Assembly: GCA_964507045.1 (NCBI GenBank)
Contig: CAZDOO010000019.1
Span: 1-64,000, forward strand
Direction: 5' to 3'
Length of the DNA: 64,000 nt
Source: UBA8199 sp964507045
GTDB taxonomy: Bacteria; Verrucomicrobiota; Verrucomicrobiia; Limisphaerales; UBA8199
Below the pieces are notes generated by a model. The model did not search any database and had not been told where the DNA came from. It saw nothing but the letters and a program-made list of their open reading frames with translations. Numbering within the stretch: position 1 is the first letter of the stretch; every line of letters begins with the position of its first letter. Below are positions 1 to 8,185 of this stretch, one piece after another. The translations under genes were made by a program, and so were the position numbers.

Positions 1-76
1 GCTTGGTCAGGATCGCTCCCGCCAAGCAGTACCGAATGCAACTTCACGTCGCAACCAACGCTGGGGGTGAGGCCCT

Positions 77-1090
77 TCAGGATTGAGGCGGCTGCTTTGG
101 CCCCATCACAAGGCCGGCCCACCAGACGCCTCCGCCAACGGCCAGGCCGAGCACCAACCCCATCAACACTCCCAACGAGATGTTCAAGGGCTTGTTGGGG
201 CGCACCGGCACCACGCCAGGCACGGCACGGTCGAGCACCTGGACGCGGGGGGCTCCCGGGTAAGACGCCGCCGAGTCCGGGTGGTTGGCATAGTCCCGGT
301 AGGCCTCGGCCACGGCGTTGGCAACCTTCGCGGCTTCGTCGGGCCTCTCGCTGTAGCTGCGAATTTCGATGACACTCGTCTCCGGTACCGGGCGCAGATC
401 CAGCCGGCCGCGGAGCAAGCTCAGCGATTCCGGGGTCCTCAAGCGTTCGCCGTTGGCGTACTTCTTGCCATACTCCCGGTTCAGGTCGAGGGTCTCAATG
501 ACTTTGCCCAGGACGAGTTCCGATTGTATGATCTCGTATTGGGTGCGCGAATCAAAGTTGCCGAAAGGGTCCAGTGATGCGGGTGCATTTGTGGTGTTCT
601 CCACAGGAGGCCGGAGCACGATTCGCGCCTTGCTGACGAAGGTTTCCGGCAGGGTGAAAGTGATCAGGGTGGTGGTAATGACGACCAGCAAGAACACGCT
701 GGTGAAGAGCAGGCGAGAAGCGGTTGCCAGCCCGGGCCGCGCACGGGCTGCCGCCCCCACGCCTTGCCAAAGCGTTTCCGGCGTGCCAGCCGCTGTGGCG
801 GATGGGTTTGGCCTCCCCGCATAGACGCCGATGAGCAACAACAAACAGGTGACCGCTTGCAGCACGGGCCCAAGGAAGCTGACCGCCGCGCTTCCAACCG
901 CCTGCCCAACTCCAACCAGCGCACACGTGAGGATGCCCACCGCGAAGGCTGCCGCCGCCCAGAGCGACGCGGCGGGCGCCTTGCGCCACAGTCGAAGCGA
1001 AACGATCAACCCTCCGACGCTGACCAGTAGCACCGGCGCTTGCGTGAGCAGAAACCTTTGAACCCCCTCCAGCACAGTATTCTCATTCAT
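77..1090 (-). CDS. Wzz-type polysaccharide chain-length determinant protein
   Basis: Inner-membrane protein of 337 aa, probably a polysaccharide co-polymerase controlling chain length in exopolysaccharide or O-antigen assembly. The N-terminal ~90 residues hold about three hydrophobic helices, an unusual addition. A canonical Wzz region follows: a membrane helix near residues 125-150 (LLFTSVFLLVVITTTLITF), a periplasmic alpha/beta domain with the typical YEIIQSELVLGKVIE segment, then a Pro-rich motif (VPVRPNKPLNISLG) leading into the last membrane helix at about 305-325. No Walker-type tyrosine kinase domain is fused. The start ATG at 1090 lies 31 bp after the end of the next upstream minus-strand gene, so the two may be co-transcribed. 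Family call is confident; the exact polysaccharide is unknown. Confidence 0.85.
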   Translation of the reverse strand: MNENTVLEGVQRFLLTQAPVLLVSVGGLIVSLRLWRKAPAASLWAAAAFAVGILTCALVGVGQAVGSAAVSFLGPVLQAVTCLLLLIGVYAGRPNPSATAAGTPETLWQGVGAAARARPGLATASRLLFTSVFLLVVITTTLITFTLPETFVSKARIVLRPPVENTTNAPASLDPFGNFDSRTQYEIIQSELVLGKVIETLDLNREYGKKYANGERLRTPESLSLLRGRLDLRPVPETSVIEIRSYSERPDEAAKVANAVAEAYRDYANHPDSAASYPGAPRVQVLDRAVPGVVPVRPNKPLNISLGVLMGLVLGLAVGGGVWWAGLVMGPKQPPQS

Positions 1091-1121
1091 GGCTCGCAGG
1101 TGGTTCCAGTTCGGGACGGCT

Positions 1122-2267
1122 TTACCGCCAATCCCGCCAGACCGCGGCGGCAGCTTGGCGCAGCTTTTCGGGAGACCAGGTGGTCTGGTCGGGCGGGGGC
1201 ACGGAGGAGCCAGGGCAGGCGACCAGGAAGGTCAATTCCTGCGTGCCATTGGCCGCCAGCTTCAGCGCGTATTCGACGCGGCCGCCCGCGTAGAGGGACT
1301 GGTCGTTGCTGCCGCCTACGGCGACGTAGCGCGAGGCTGCAGTGTTTAGCTTGCCAGCGATGACCTGGTCCAGGTTCGGGCTGGCGTCTGCGGGGAAGAG
1401 CCAGATGGCGTTCAGTATGGGATTCTGGTCTCGGGCGCCTGGTTTGGGCAAGACAGACACGTCCAGCGTGCCGTCGCTGTTTGCGTCGGATGCGGCAAAT
1501 AGAATTGCCCCTGGCTGGTGCCGCCCCCAGCGGGCCAGCGGGTCAACTTCCTGCGCCGGGGCGCCTTCGACCTGGCAGATAACCGGGCGCTGGCCGGCTT
1601 GCGACCAGTGGCTCTCGCAGAACCCGAGCACGACCTTGACCTTGGCCTTGGGGTCCACTTTGAAGTGATACAGGATCGGCACGCCATCCATGCCGGCGCG
1701 AATGTTCTTGAAGGCGGGATCGCAATCCACCGCCGGCTTGGCCCACCCGTGCAGAGTGACTGCGTCGTCGGCCCAACCCCAGTCGCGCATGGCTTGGGAG
1801 ACTCGGGTGCCGTCGGGCAGGCTCAGCACGGCTCGGCCACCGATTGTGACGGTCTTCAGGCCGAGGCGGACGGTTTCTGGCAGCGCCAGCGAGAGTTGCA
1901 CCGGGGTGTCCCGACCGGCGGTTTCGGCCAGGCGTACGGTGAGGACGTCCAGCCCGGCGGGCCACACCGGGGCGCGAAAGGCGGTCAGCGTGAGCGCGAT
2001 CGTGCCGTAGCGGGATTGCGCCTGGGCGGCCGGGATGAGGCCATCGAGCTTGAGGCTTTGGACATTGGCGGGCGCGGTCGCGGTCAAGCCGTCGCCGGCG
2101 ACGTTGACAGCGATCGCTCCCCAGTCCTCGCTCAGGCGGCCCTGGTCGTCCATGCGCGTGGGGGGCAGGCCGGGGGAGGTGAAGGAGACCTCGGCGGGTG
2201 ACTGCAGGGTGGAAAGGACAGCGAGCCAGCACAGCCAGTGGCGCCCCGCTTGCGAGAGAGATTTCAT
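1122..2267 (-). CDS. Secreted protein with carbohydrate-binding-like beta domains, possibly C-terminally truncated
   Basis: 381 aa with a signal peptide (HWLCWLAVLSTLQSPAEV). The body is beta-rich and includes a region around residues 180-330 (DPAFKNIRAGMDGVPILYHF, then VVLGFCESHW) that resembles malectin-like or sugar-binding modules, but no catalytic residues can be assigned. The protein ends abruptly at LRQAAAAVWRDWR. In my recollection of secreted verrucomicrobial proteins of this style, a WRDW segment leads into an alpha/alpha hairpin catalytic domain, which is absent here. It precedes the Wzz-like gene by 31 bp and follows the FucI-like gene by 36 bp, all on the minus strand, which suggests one transcript. 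Function unknown; a sugar-related role is inferred from context. Confidence 0.65.
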   Translation of the reverse strand: MKSLSQAGRHWLCWLAVLSTLQSPAEVSFTSPGLPPTRMDDQGRLSEDWGAIAVNVAGDGLTATAPANVQSLKLDGLIPAAQAQSRYGTIALTLTAFRAPVWPAGLDVLTVRLAETAGRDTPVQLSLALPETVRLGLKTVTIGGRAVLSLPDGTRVSQAMRDWGWADDAVTLHGWAKPAVDCDPAFKNIRAGMDGVPILYHFKVDPKAKVKVVLGFCESHWSQAGQRPVICQVEGAPAQEVDPLARWGRHQPGAILFAASDANSDGTLDVSVLPKPGARDQNPILNAIWLFPADASPNLDQVIAGKLNTAASRYVAVGGSNDQSLYAGGRVEYALKLAANGTQELTFLVACPGSSVPPPDQTTWSPEKLRQAAAAVWRDWR

Positions 2268-2303
2268 ATCATCTTTGATATCTCACGTTTCACGCAGCGC
2301 GTC

Positions 2304-3788
2304 TTACCCCACCTTTCCGTGCGTCGCATGTTCTGGCGAGTGGATGACCTTGATGCCGTAAAGCTGGCAGAAGGCTTCCACGGCCCGCCGATGGTTGCCG
2401 AGCGTGACGACCTGGTGGAAGCCGAGCACGTCGCGGCAATCTTCAATGTTGTCCATCTTGATCTCGACCGAGGTGCGGCAGCCGCCGGCGGGCGGGGTGT
2501 CCACGTTGCTGACCACGGTGCCGGTATCGAGGATGAGTTCATTGGCGCTCTGGAAGCGGACAAGGGAAATGGGCGCGCTGACCGGCCACAGCACCTGCAC
2601 CGAGACGCCCAGGGCAGACTCGGAGTGGCTGCGGAGGACGTAAGGGGCGGGTTTCTGGCTAAAGCCGTTGAGGCGCGTGCCAGACACGCAGTGGGAGGCG
2701 ATGAACAGGTTCTTGGCGGTTTCAGGGACGGGATCATTCATGTAGCCCGGGCGGTCGAGCAGGTAGCTGGTCAGCATGAGCGAGGCAGCGCCGAACAGGT
2801 CCGCTTCGCAGCCGCAGGTGACGCCCAGGTCCTGCAAGAGGGTCCAGGCGCCGCAGGGCGGGGTGGGGACCAGTTTGGCGCTGACCATGCCGAGGCAATC
2901 CATGGAGAGGGCGTTGGCTTGCTCGTCGGCGAGCAGGCGCTTGGCGGTGGTATAGACGCGGGCGGAATTGAGGCTGTCCTGCCAGGTCGGCTCGACGACG
3001 CGCTTGGCGTGCTTGCGGAAGGTCGCGGCCACGTCTTTGACTTCCTCGTTGACGGGCATCTTGTCGAACAGCTCGTTGAAGTTGTTGCGCGGGATGGCGC
3101 GGACCTTGGTGCCGAGGCGGTCCAGGACGGTCTCGTTGCGCTGGTTGCCGTGGATCCAGAGCATGCGCGTTTCCTCGAACATGCGTTTGGCGCGGATCAT
3201 GCGCAGGCCGTCCTCGACGGCGGACCATTGGAGCGAGGAGACGACATACACGCCTGGCTGGCGCGACACGCTGGCGACGTGGCCGGTGAAGGCGGTGCCG
3301 ACGGGCGCAAAAACGATGAGCGGGACGCCGGCTTCGTTGGCGAGGCGATTGACCCAGCCCCAGCAGGCCATGTGCTGGAGGACGACCAGCAGGCCGTCGG
3401 GCTTGCGTTCGCGGACAGCCTTCACAAAGGCCGTCATGCCCGCCTCGTCTTCAATGGGTTTGGCTTCCTGGTGCAACTCGATGGCGAGGCGCTGGCAGGA
3501 GCCGGTCAATTGCGCGCGGTATTCTTTCTGGTGATGGTCAAGGTCGTAAGTGGTGCCGGGCCAGCCGAGCCAATAGGGCCGGGGCTGTTGCAGGAACGCC
3601 GCGTCCAGGCGAATCTTGGGATGGGGACGCAGCTTGGCGGGGTCCACGAAGTCCGGATCCGCTTTGCGCGCCTTGGCCAGGGCCGGGAAGAACTCGCCGC
3701 TGACAGCCAGGCCGGCGGCAGCCGTGGTGATGATTTGAAGACAGTGCCGCCGGGAAAGGCAGCCGGAGCATTGATGAGGAGTTTGCAT
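2304..3788 (-). CDS. Tat-exported L-fucose/L-arabinose isomerase-like protein
   Basis: 494 aa. The N-terminus carries a twin-arginine signal (LSRRHCLQIITTAAAGLAVSG, arginines near residues 13-14), so export in folded form is expected. The mature part follows the sugar-isomerase fold of the FucI/AraA superfamily: an N-terminal Rossmann-like half with segments such as KPDGLLVVLQHMACWGWVNR, and a C-terminal half containing the CGCEADLFGAASLMLTSYL stretch. In this stretch the conserved glutamate in CGCEAD is typical of FucI-like enzymes, which isomerise aldoses and ketoses using a divalent metal. The GC-rich antisense frame over this gene is open for more than 600 codons but lacks protein character. 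Substrate unknown. Confidence 0.72.
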   Translation of the reverse strand: MQTPHQCSGCLSRRHCLQIITTAAAGLAVSGEFFPALAKARKADPDFVDPAKLRPHPKIRLDAAFLQQPRPYWLGWPGTTYDLDHHQKEYRAQLTGSCQRLAIELHQEAKPIEDEAGMTAFVKAVRERKPDGLLVVLQHMACWGWVNRLANEAGVPLIVFAPVGTAFTGHVASVSRQPGVYVVSSLQWSAVEDGLRMIRAKRMFEETRMLWIHGNQRNETVLDRLGTKVRAIPRNNFNELFDKMPVNEEVKDVAATFRKHAKRVVEPTWQDSLNSARVYTTAKRLLADEQANALSMDCLGMVSAKLVPTPPCGAWTLLQDLGVTCGCEADLFGAASLMLTSYLLDRPGYMNDPVPETAKNLFIASHCVSGTRLNGFSQKPAPYVLRSHSESALGVSVQVLWPVSAPISLVRFQSANELILDTGTVVSNVDTPPAGGCRTSVEIKMDNIEDCRDVLGFHQVVTLGNHRRAVEAFCQLYGIKVIHSPEHATHGKVG

Positions 3789-4326
3789 AAAGTTGAGGGC
3801 TTCAATCCGCAGTTTTCATTGCGTGCAACCGAGGTCCTACTCTCGCGGCGCGCAGGAGGCAAGCAGAAAGCGGCCGTCAATTCAGGCTTGGGCGCATCTT
3901 ACTTTCCTGCAAAGGTAGGGGGCAGCGCCGACATTCTTGTCGGCCTTTGGGTCAATTCCCGGCCGGGCCGACTGGAATACAGGCACTTGTTACAGGCCGA
4001 ACTGCGCGCCGCACCCCTTGCGGGCCGGGGCCGGCTTGCGGCCCGGATGGCCCAAAAGCCCAGTAACATCCCGATCCGGGTCATATTCCGCTCCCTCCTG
4101 GCCTAGCTCACCGTCACCTCACCGTCACCCCTCCCTAGCACCTCTCATAATTTATGAGAGGTGCTAGGGAGGGGTGACGGTGAGGAGACGGAGGGGAGCT
4201 GGTGCAGGGATAGGGGGGGAGCCCCGGGTTGCGCCGCGCACAAAGGGCGCAGCCCGGTTTGTTACAGGAAGGTGAGATGCGCGTTTTTGGCTTTAGACTC
4301 AAGAGCCGCGCCGCTACTTTCCGGTC
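3789..4326. other. 538-bp intergenic region upstream of pfkA
   Basis: No convincing gene. It separates the divergent FucI-like and pfkA genes. It contains hairpin element 1 (4117-4185) and, closer to pfkA, a second smaller inverted repeat with 12-nt arms at 4224-4235 and 4246-4257 (one G-T mismatch), about 70 nt before the pfkA start. The smaller hairpin has no following T-run. Confidence 0.7.
4117..4185. repeat. Hairpin element 1 of a five-copy family
   Basis: A perfect 33-bp inverted repeat (4117-4149 and 4153-4185) around a 3-nt ATT loop. The outer part reads CCTCACCGTCA, one 11-nt unit; another copy of the unit (CTCACCGTCA) sits immediately 5' and pairs imperfectly beyond the perfect arm. 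The tip is GCACCTCTCATA paired with its complement. It shares its outer unit with copies at 25022, 34542, 47798 and 60309, and is almost identical in core to the copy at 47798. There is no T-run, so it is not a simple terminator. Confidence 0.9.
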
Positions 4327-5409
4327 ATGCATGAACGGATTGGCATTCTCACTGGCGGCGGTGATTGTCCCGGGTTGAATACGGTCATCCGGGCGGTGGT
4401 CAAGTGCGCGAGCAAACGTGGCTGGGAGACCATCGGCTTCCTGGACGGCTTCGAGGGGCTGCTGGAACCAGTGCGTTACCGGCGGCTTGATTACAAGGAA
4501 ATGGACGCCTTGCTTTTTGTGGGGGGCACTATTCTTGGCACGTCGAACAAGGGCCGGTTTGCGGCCAAGACCGGGCACGGCGACGTCAATCGCATCCCGC
4601 GCGAGATTCTGGACCAGGCCAAGGCGAACATTCAGGCGCTCGGCTTGCGCGCGCTGGTGGTGGTGGGCGGCGACGGCTCGCTGACGACCGCGCAGCAGCT
4701 CTTCGAGCAGGGCGTTCCCATTGTGGGCGTGCCCAAGACCATAGACAACGATCTGGAAGCCACCGTGCTGACCTTCGGCTTTGACTCGGCGGTGGCCTGC
4801 GCCACGGACGCCCTGGACCGGCTGCGGACGACGGCGCAGAGCCACGACCGGGTGATGGTGCTGGAGGTGATGGGGCGTTACACGGGCTGGATCGCGCTGG
4901 CGGCGGGCATCTCGGGCGGGGGCGACGTGATATTGATTCCGGAAATTCCTTTCCGCTTTGAAAGCGTGAGCGCGAAGGTTGTCGAGCGCGAGCGTGAGGG
5001 CAAGCAATTCACGCTGGTAGTCGTGGCCGAAGGCGCGCGCGAGCAGGGCAAGGACTTTGTGACCTCAGGCCGGGCCGAGAACAACCGCGAAGCCCGGCTG
5101 GGAGGGATTGGCGCGGTGGTGGCGGCCGAGATCCAGAAGCGGACCGGCAAGGAGACGCGCGTGTGTGTGCTGGGCCATCTGCAGCGGGGCGGAGCGCCGA
5201 CTTCATTTGACCGGTTGCTGTGCACGCGGTTCGGCGCGCGGGCCGTGCAGGCCATTGCGGAGGAGAAATACGGCCACATGGTCGCGCTGCGCCCGCCCGA
5301 TACCGTCGCGGTGCCGCTGGCCGAAGCGATTGGCCGCCTGCGGGCGGTTTCGCCGCAGGGCGAGATGGTCCAAACCGCCCGCGCGCTGGGCATCAACTTT
5401 GGCGATTAA
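4327..5409 (+). CDS. pfkA: 6-phosphofructokinase
   Basis: 360-aa cytoplasmic enzyme phosphorylating fructose 6-phosphate to fructose 1,6-bisphosphate in glycolysis. Family motifs are in order: GGGDCPGLN near the N-terminus (phosphoryl-donor loop), VVVGGDGSL at about residues 98-106, the catalytic loop PKTIDNDLEAT, and the effector/substrate segment MGRYTGWIAL. The donor-site pair is Gly in GGDGS (position 104 in E. coli numbering), typical of ATP use, combined with Lys in PKTIDND, seen in mixed and PPi-type clades. The donor is therefore probably ATP but not settled. Start ATG follows a long intergenic region with two hairpins. Length is slightly longer than E. coli PfkA (320 aa). Confidence 0.93.
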   Translation: MHERIGILTGGGDCPGLNTVIRAVVKCASKRGWETIGFLDGFEGLLEPVRYRRLDYKEMDALLFVGGTILGTSNKGRFAAKTGHGDVNRIPREILDQAKANIQALGLRALVVVGGDGSLTTAQQLFEQGVPIVGVPKTIDNDLEATVLTFGFDSAVACATDALDRLRTTAQSHDRVMVLEVMGRYTGWIALAAGISGGGDVILIPEIPFRFESVSAKVVEREREGKQFTLVVVAEGAREQGKDFVTSGRAENNREARLGGIGAVVAAEIQKRTGKETRVCVLGHLQRGGAPTSFDRLLCTRFGARAVQAIAEEKYGHMVALRPPDTVAVPLAEAIGRLRAVSPQGEMVQTARALGINFGD

Positions 5410-5478
5410 CGGCTTGTAACCCACCGGGGCTTCTGACATAAATGCGCTCCGAGAAGTTGTGATGTGGAGCCATCAAAT

Positions 5479-7152
5479 ATGAAGACCAACCAAGTGTCCG
5501 TCAGTCCTTCCGGGGAAGAATTTCCACTGCCGACGCCCGAGGATTACCAGGCCGAGTTCGCCCGCCTGAAAGCGCTGGCGGCCAAACAGCGCAAAGCCGG
5601 CAAGGAGATTGTCGTGGTGGTCGGCTTGGGATTTGTCGGGGCCGTCATGGCGGCGGTGGTGGCCGACGCCACGGACAAGAAAGGCCGCCCGACGAAGTTC
5701 GTCATTGGCATGCAGCGCCCCAGCACCCGCAGTTTCTGGAAGATTCGGCTGCTCAACCGCGGCATTTCGCCCGTCAAGGCCGAGGACCCGGAGGTGGAGC
5801 AGCTCATTGTTCGCTGTGTCAACGAGAAGCAAACGCTCGTGGCGACCTACACCGAGGAGGCGCTCAAGCTGGCGGATGTGGTCGTGGTGGATGTCCAGTG
5901 CGATTACCTCAAGGAATCACTGGGCAACGTTCGCACCGGGTCGGCCGCCATGGCGGCGCTGGAAGCCTCAATCGCGACGATTGCGGAGAACATCCCGGCT
6001 ATGGCGCTGGTGCTGATCGAGACCACCGTGGCGCCGGGGACGACGGAGCAGATTGCCTACCCGATCATGAAGAAGATCTTCAAGAAGCGGGGCATTCGTT
6101 CGGAGCCGTTGCTGGCCCATAGCTACGAGCGGGTTATGCCGGGCAAGAACTACGTCGCCTCCATCCGCGATTTCTGGCGCGTTTGCAGCGGCGTCAATCA
6201 GGCTGCGCGCAAGCACGTCACCCGCTTCCTCAACGACGTGCTCCACACCGACAAATACCCGCTGACGGTCCTGGACCGCCCGATTGAATCGGAAACAGCC
6301 AAGATCGTGGAGAATAGCTACCGGGCGACGATCCTCGCCTTCCTGGACGAATGGTCCCTGTTTGCCGAGCGCAACGGCGTGGACCTGAAGAAGGTGATTG
6401 AGGCGATCAAAGTGCGGCCTACGCACTCCAACCTCATCTTTCCGGGACCCGGCGTGGGCGGGTATTGCCTGCCCAAGGACGGCGGGTTGGGGGTCTGGGC
6501 TTACCGGCACATTTTTGGCTTCGAGGATGACATCTTCAAGATCACGCCGATGGCCATTGACATCAACGACAGCCGCTCGCTGCATGCGCCGCAATTGGTG
6601 CGGGATGCGCTGCGCAACATGGGCAAGCCGATCGCCGCGGCCGAAGTCCTGCTGCTGGGCGCAGCCTACCGCGAGGACGTCGGGGATACCCGCTACAGCG
6701 GTTCGGAGATCATCGTGCGCAAGCTCACCGAGATGGGCGCGGACGTCAAAGTGCATGATCCGTACCTGGACCATTGGTGGGAATTCGAAGCGCAAGACAC
6801 CTACCCGGTTCCCGGCTATAGCTGGGCCCGGTTCTTCCACCGGCAGGAGCCCTTGAAGCACCTGCGGATTGAAAAGGACTTGTGGGCGGCCATGAAAGGT
6901 ATTGATGCCCTGGTGCTGGCCGTGCGCCATGACCCGTACCTGAAACTTGACCCGGATCAAGTGGTGAGGCACGCGGGCAAGCCTTTCGCCGTCGTGGACT
7001 GTTTCTGCGTGCTCGACGACCAGAAGATTCGCCGCTACCTCGAGTTGGGCTGTGAGGTCAAGGGCATGGGCCGGGGACACATCAAGAGGATCAAAGACAG
7101 CCTGGATCAGCGGCCAGGCGCGAGGCAGGCAAAGCAGCGGCCGGGCCGATGA
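5479..7152 (+). CDS. UDP-glucose/GDP-mannose dehydrogenase family protein
   Basis: 557 aa, NAD-dependent oxidation of a nucleotide sugar to the uronic acid. The N-terminal Rossmann motif GLGFVG is at about residue 53. The central dimerisation domain contains ESETAKIVENSYRATILAF and the catalytic cysteine in PGVGGYCLPKDG. The C-terminal UDP-binding domain includes LLLGAAYREDVGDTRYSGS and a DPYLDHWW segment. It is about 100 residues longer than typical UGDH, mainly from an N-terminal extension before the Rossmann fold and a C-terminal basic tail. I chose ATG 5479 because a GGAG ribosome-binding site sits 9 nt upstream; an in-frame GTG at 5464 is the alternative. Probably supplies uronic acid for the surface polysaccharide also served by the Wzz-like protein. 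Confidence 0.88.
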   Translation: MKTNQVSVSPSGEEFPLPTPEDYQAEFARLKALAAKQRKAGKEIVVVVGLGFVGAVMAAVVADATDKKGRPTKFVIGMQRPSTRSFWKIRLLNRGISPVKAEDPEVEQLIVRCVNEKQTLVATYTEEALKLADVVVVDVQCDYLKESLGNVRTGSAAMAALEASIATIAENIPAMALVLIETTVAPGTTEQIAYPIMKKIFKKRGIRSEPLLAHSYERVMPGKNYVASIRDFWRVCSGVNQAARKHVTRFLNDVLHTDKYPLTVLDRPIESETAKIVENSYRATILAFLDEWSLFAERNGVDLKKVIEAIKVRPTHSNLIFPGPGVGGYCLPKDGGLGVWAYRHIFGFEDDIFKITPMAIDINDSRSLHAPQLVRDALRNMGKPIAAAEVLLLGAAYREDVGDTRYSGSEIIVRKLTEMGADVKVHDPYLDHWWEFEAQDTYPVPGYSWARFFHRQEPLKHLRIEKDLWAAMKGIDALVLAVRHDPYLKLDPDQVVRHAGKPFAVVDCFCVLDDQKIRRYLELGCEVKGMGRGHIKRIKDSLDQRPGARQAKQRPGR

Positions 7153-7215
7153 GCGCATCCCCCCATTAGCGGTGCCAGGGTGCACGAATGGCGGAATAAT
7201 TGGAGAATAATTGAG

Positions 7216-7244
7216 TTGACCGGGACGCCGCGGGTTGGTAATAA
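7216..7244 (+). promoter_or_regulatory. Sigma70-like promoter for the Ala-rich secreted protein gene
   Basis: TTGACC at 7216-7221, a 17-nt spacer, and TAATAA at 7239-7244, about 50 nt before the start codon at 7297. Both hexamers are near consensus and the spacing is optimal. The preceding sequence repeats GAATAATTG twice. Confidence 0.6.
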
Positions 7245-7296
7245 TTCAAAGTTGAATATGTGGACTGGCGTGAAGTGAGCCGGTCAGGACAATTAT

Positions 7297-8079
7297 ATGA
7301 AACGTATCGCAAGGATCATACTGAGTGTGGCTTTTCTGGCCGCTGTTTCTTCTTTCGGGAAGGATGCGACGAAGGCTAATCCCTTTACCACCACGTTAGC
7401 GGCGGTTCCCGCGGCGGAAATGCCGGCGCAAGCGGCGGATTTGGTGCTGCAGGCTAAAGCCAAGGACCGGAAGGCCACGACGGTTAGTGTGGTTAAGGGT
7501 GCGGTGGCGATCAACCCGGCTGCCGCTCCGGCAATCGTGGGGGCTATCGGGCGGGCGGTGCCAGAGATGGTGTCGGTGGCCGCGGCTGCCGCCGCAGCCG
7601 AACAACCTAAACAGGCCGGCGCGATCGCGAAGGCGGCCGCTGCGGCGGCTCCGTCCCAGGCTGGCGCCATCGTGACGGCGGTTTGCCGGGCGGTGCCGAA
7701 GGAATACTGGAACATCGCGGTGGCGGTATCGCAGGCGGTGCCGGGAGCGGGCAAAGAAATTGTGAGGGCGGTCGAGTCGGCACTGCCCGGACTGAAGCCC
7801 TCGATTGAGCGGGTTCTGGCTGGCTATGGCGGGAATGTGGTTTCGGTGGCGGACACGCTGACTCAGGCAGCTCAGGTTGCCAGGACCCAGAGCAGTGCTG
7901 AGCCTGCGGCGATGGTTTCACCCCAGGAATCTGCGGCGACTGCGGTGCAAGGCGCAGGTTTGACCAGAGGGCCGGCGGTGGGGCCTCCTTACGTTCAGCT
8001 AACCCAAACGCCGACCAATGTTACGTCCGGCGCGTCGAGTCCGGTTCCCGAAGGCGGGCGTAATTACGCGAAGCCGTAA
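7297..8079 (+). CDS. Secreted alanine-rich repeat protein of unknown function
   Basis: 260 aa with a clear signal peptide (RIARIILSVAFLAAVSSFG). The mature protein is rich in Ala, Val and Pro. Residues ~30-180 consist of loosely repeated helical units of the form A-x-A-[IV]-V-x-A-[VI]-x-R-A-V-P (GAIGRAVPEMV, AIVTAVCRAVPKEYW, VAVSQAVPGAGKEIVRAV). The C-terminal ~80 residues are low-complexity, Thr/Pro/Gly-rich and probably disordered. A CAGGA ribosome-binding site precedes ATG 7297, and a strong promoter lies at 7216-7244. The repeats suggest a helical scaffold in the periplasm or at the surface. I recognise no characterised family; I believe similar proteins occur in other Verrucomicrobiota, but that is recollection. 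Confidence 0.7.
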   Translation: MKRIARIILSVAFLAAVSSFGKDATKANPFTTTLAAVPAAEMPAQAADLVLQAKAKDRKATTVSVVKGAVAINPAAAPAIVGAIGRAVPEMVSVAAAAAAAEQPKQAGAIAKAAAAAAPSQAGAIVTAVCRAVPKEYWNIAVAVSQAVPGAGKEIVRAVESALPGLKPSIERVLAGYGGNVVSVADTLTQAAQVARTQSSAEPAAMVSPQESAATAVQGAGLTRGPAVGPPYVQLTQTPTNVTSGASSPVPEGGRNYAKP

Positions 8080-8185
8080 GGCTTTTGGTTCGGATAGAGT
8101 GGTGCCTGGTAATGCGGGCACGTCTGGACTCGGCGGCGGGCGTTCGTGCTGCTCGTGAGGAACTCACCTTGGGACCGTTTCGCGG

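Noticed and set aside
1..76. Part of another gene at the left edge
   Set aside because: The 76 bases are too few to support a frame or identify a product.
2238..4106. Open frame of more than 600 codons on the plus strand across the FucI-like gene
   Set aside because: It is antisense to a well-supported protein; GC-rich DNA produces such frames, and its translation is Ala/Gly/Arg-biased with no domain.
4117..4185. Hairpin elements as rho-independent terminators
   Set aside because: No T-run follows either arm, the stems are longer than usual, and several lie upstream of genes rather than after them.
5968..7185. Long minus-strand frame over the nucleotide-sugar dehydrogenase gene
   Set aside because: Antisense to a complete dehydrogenase with catalytic Cys.
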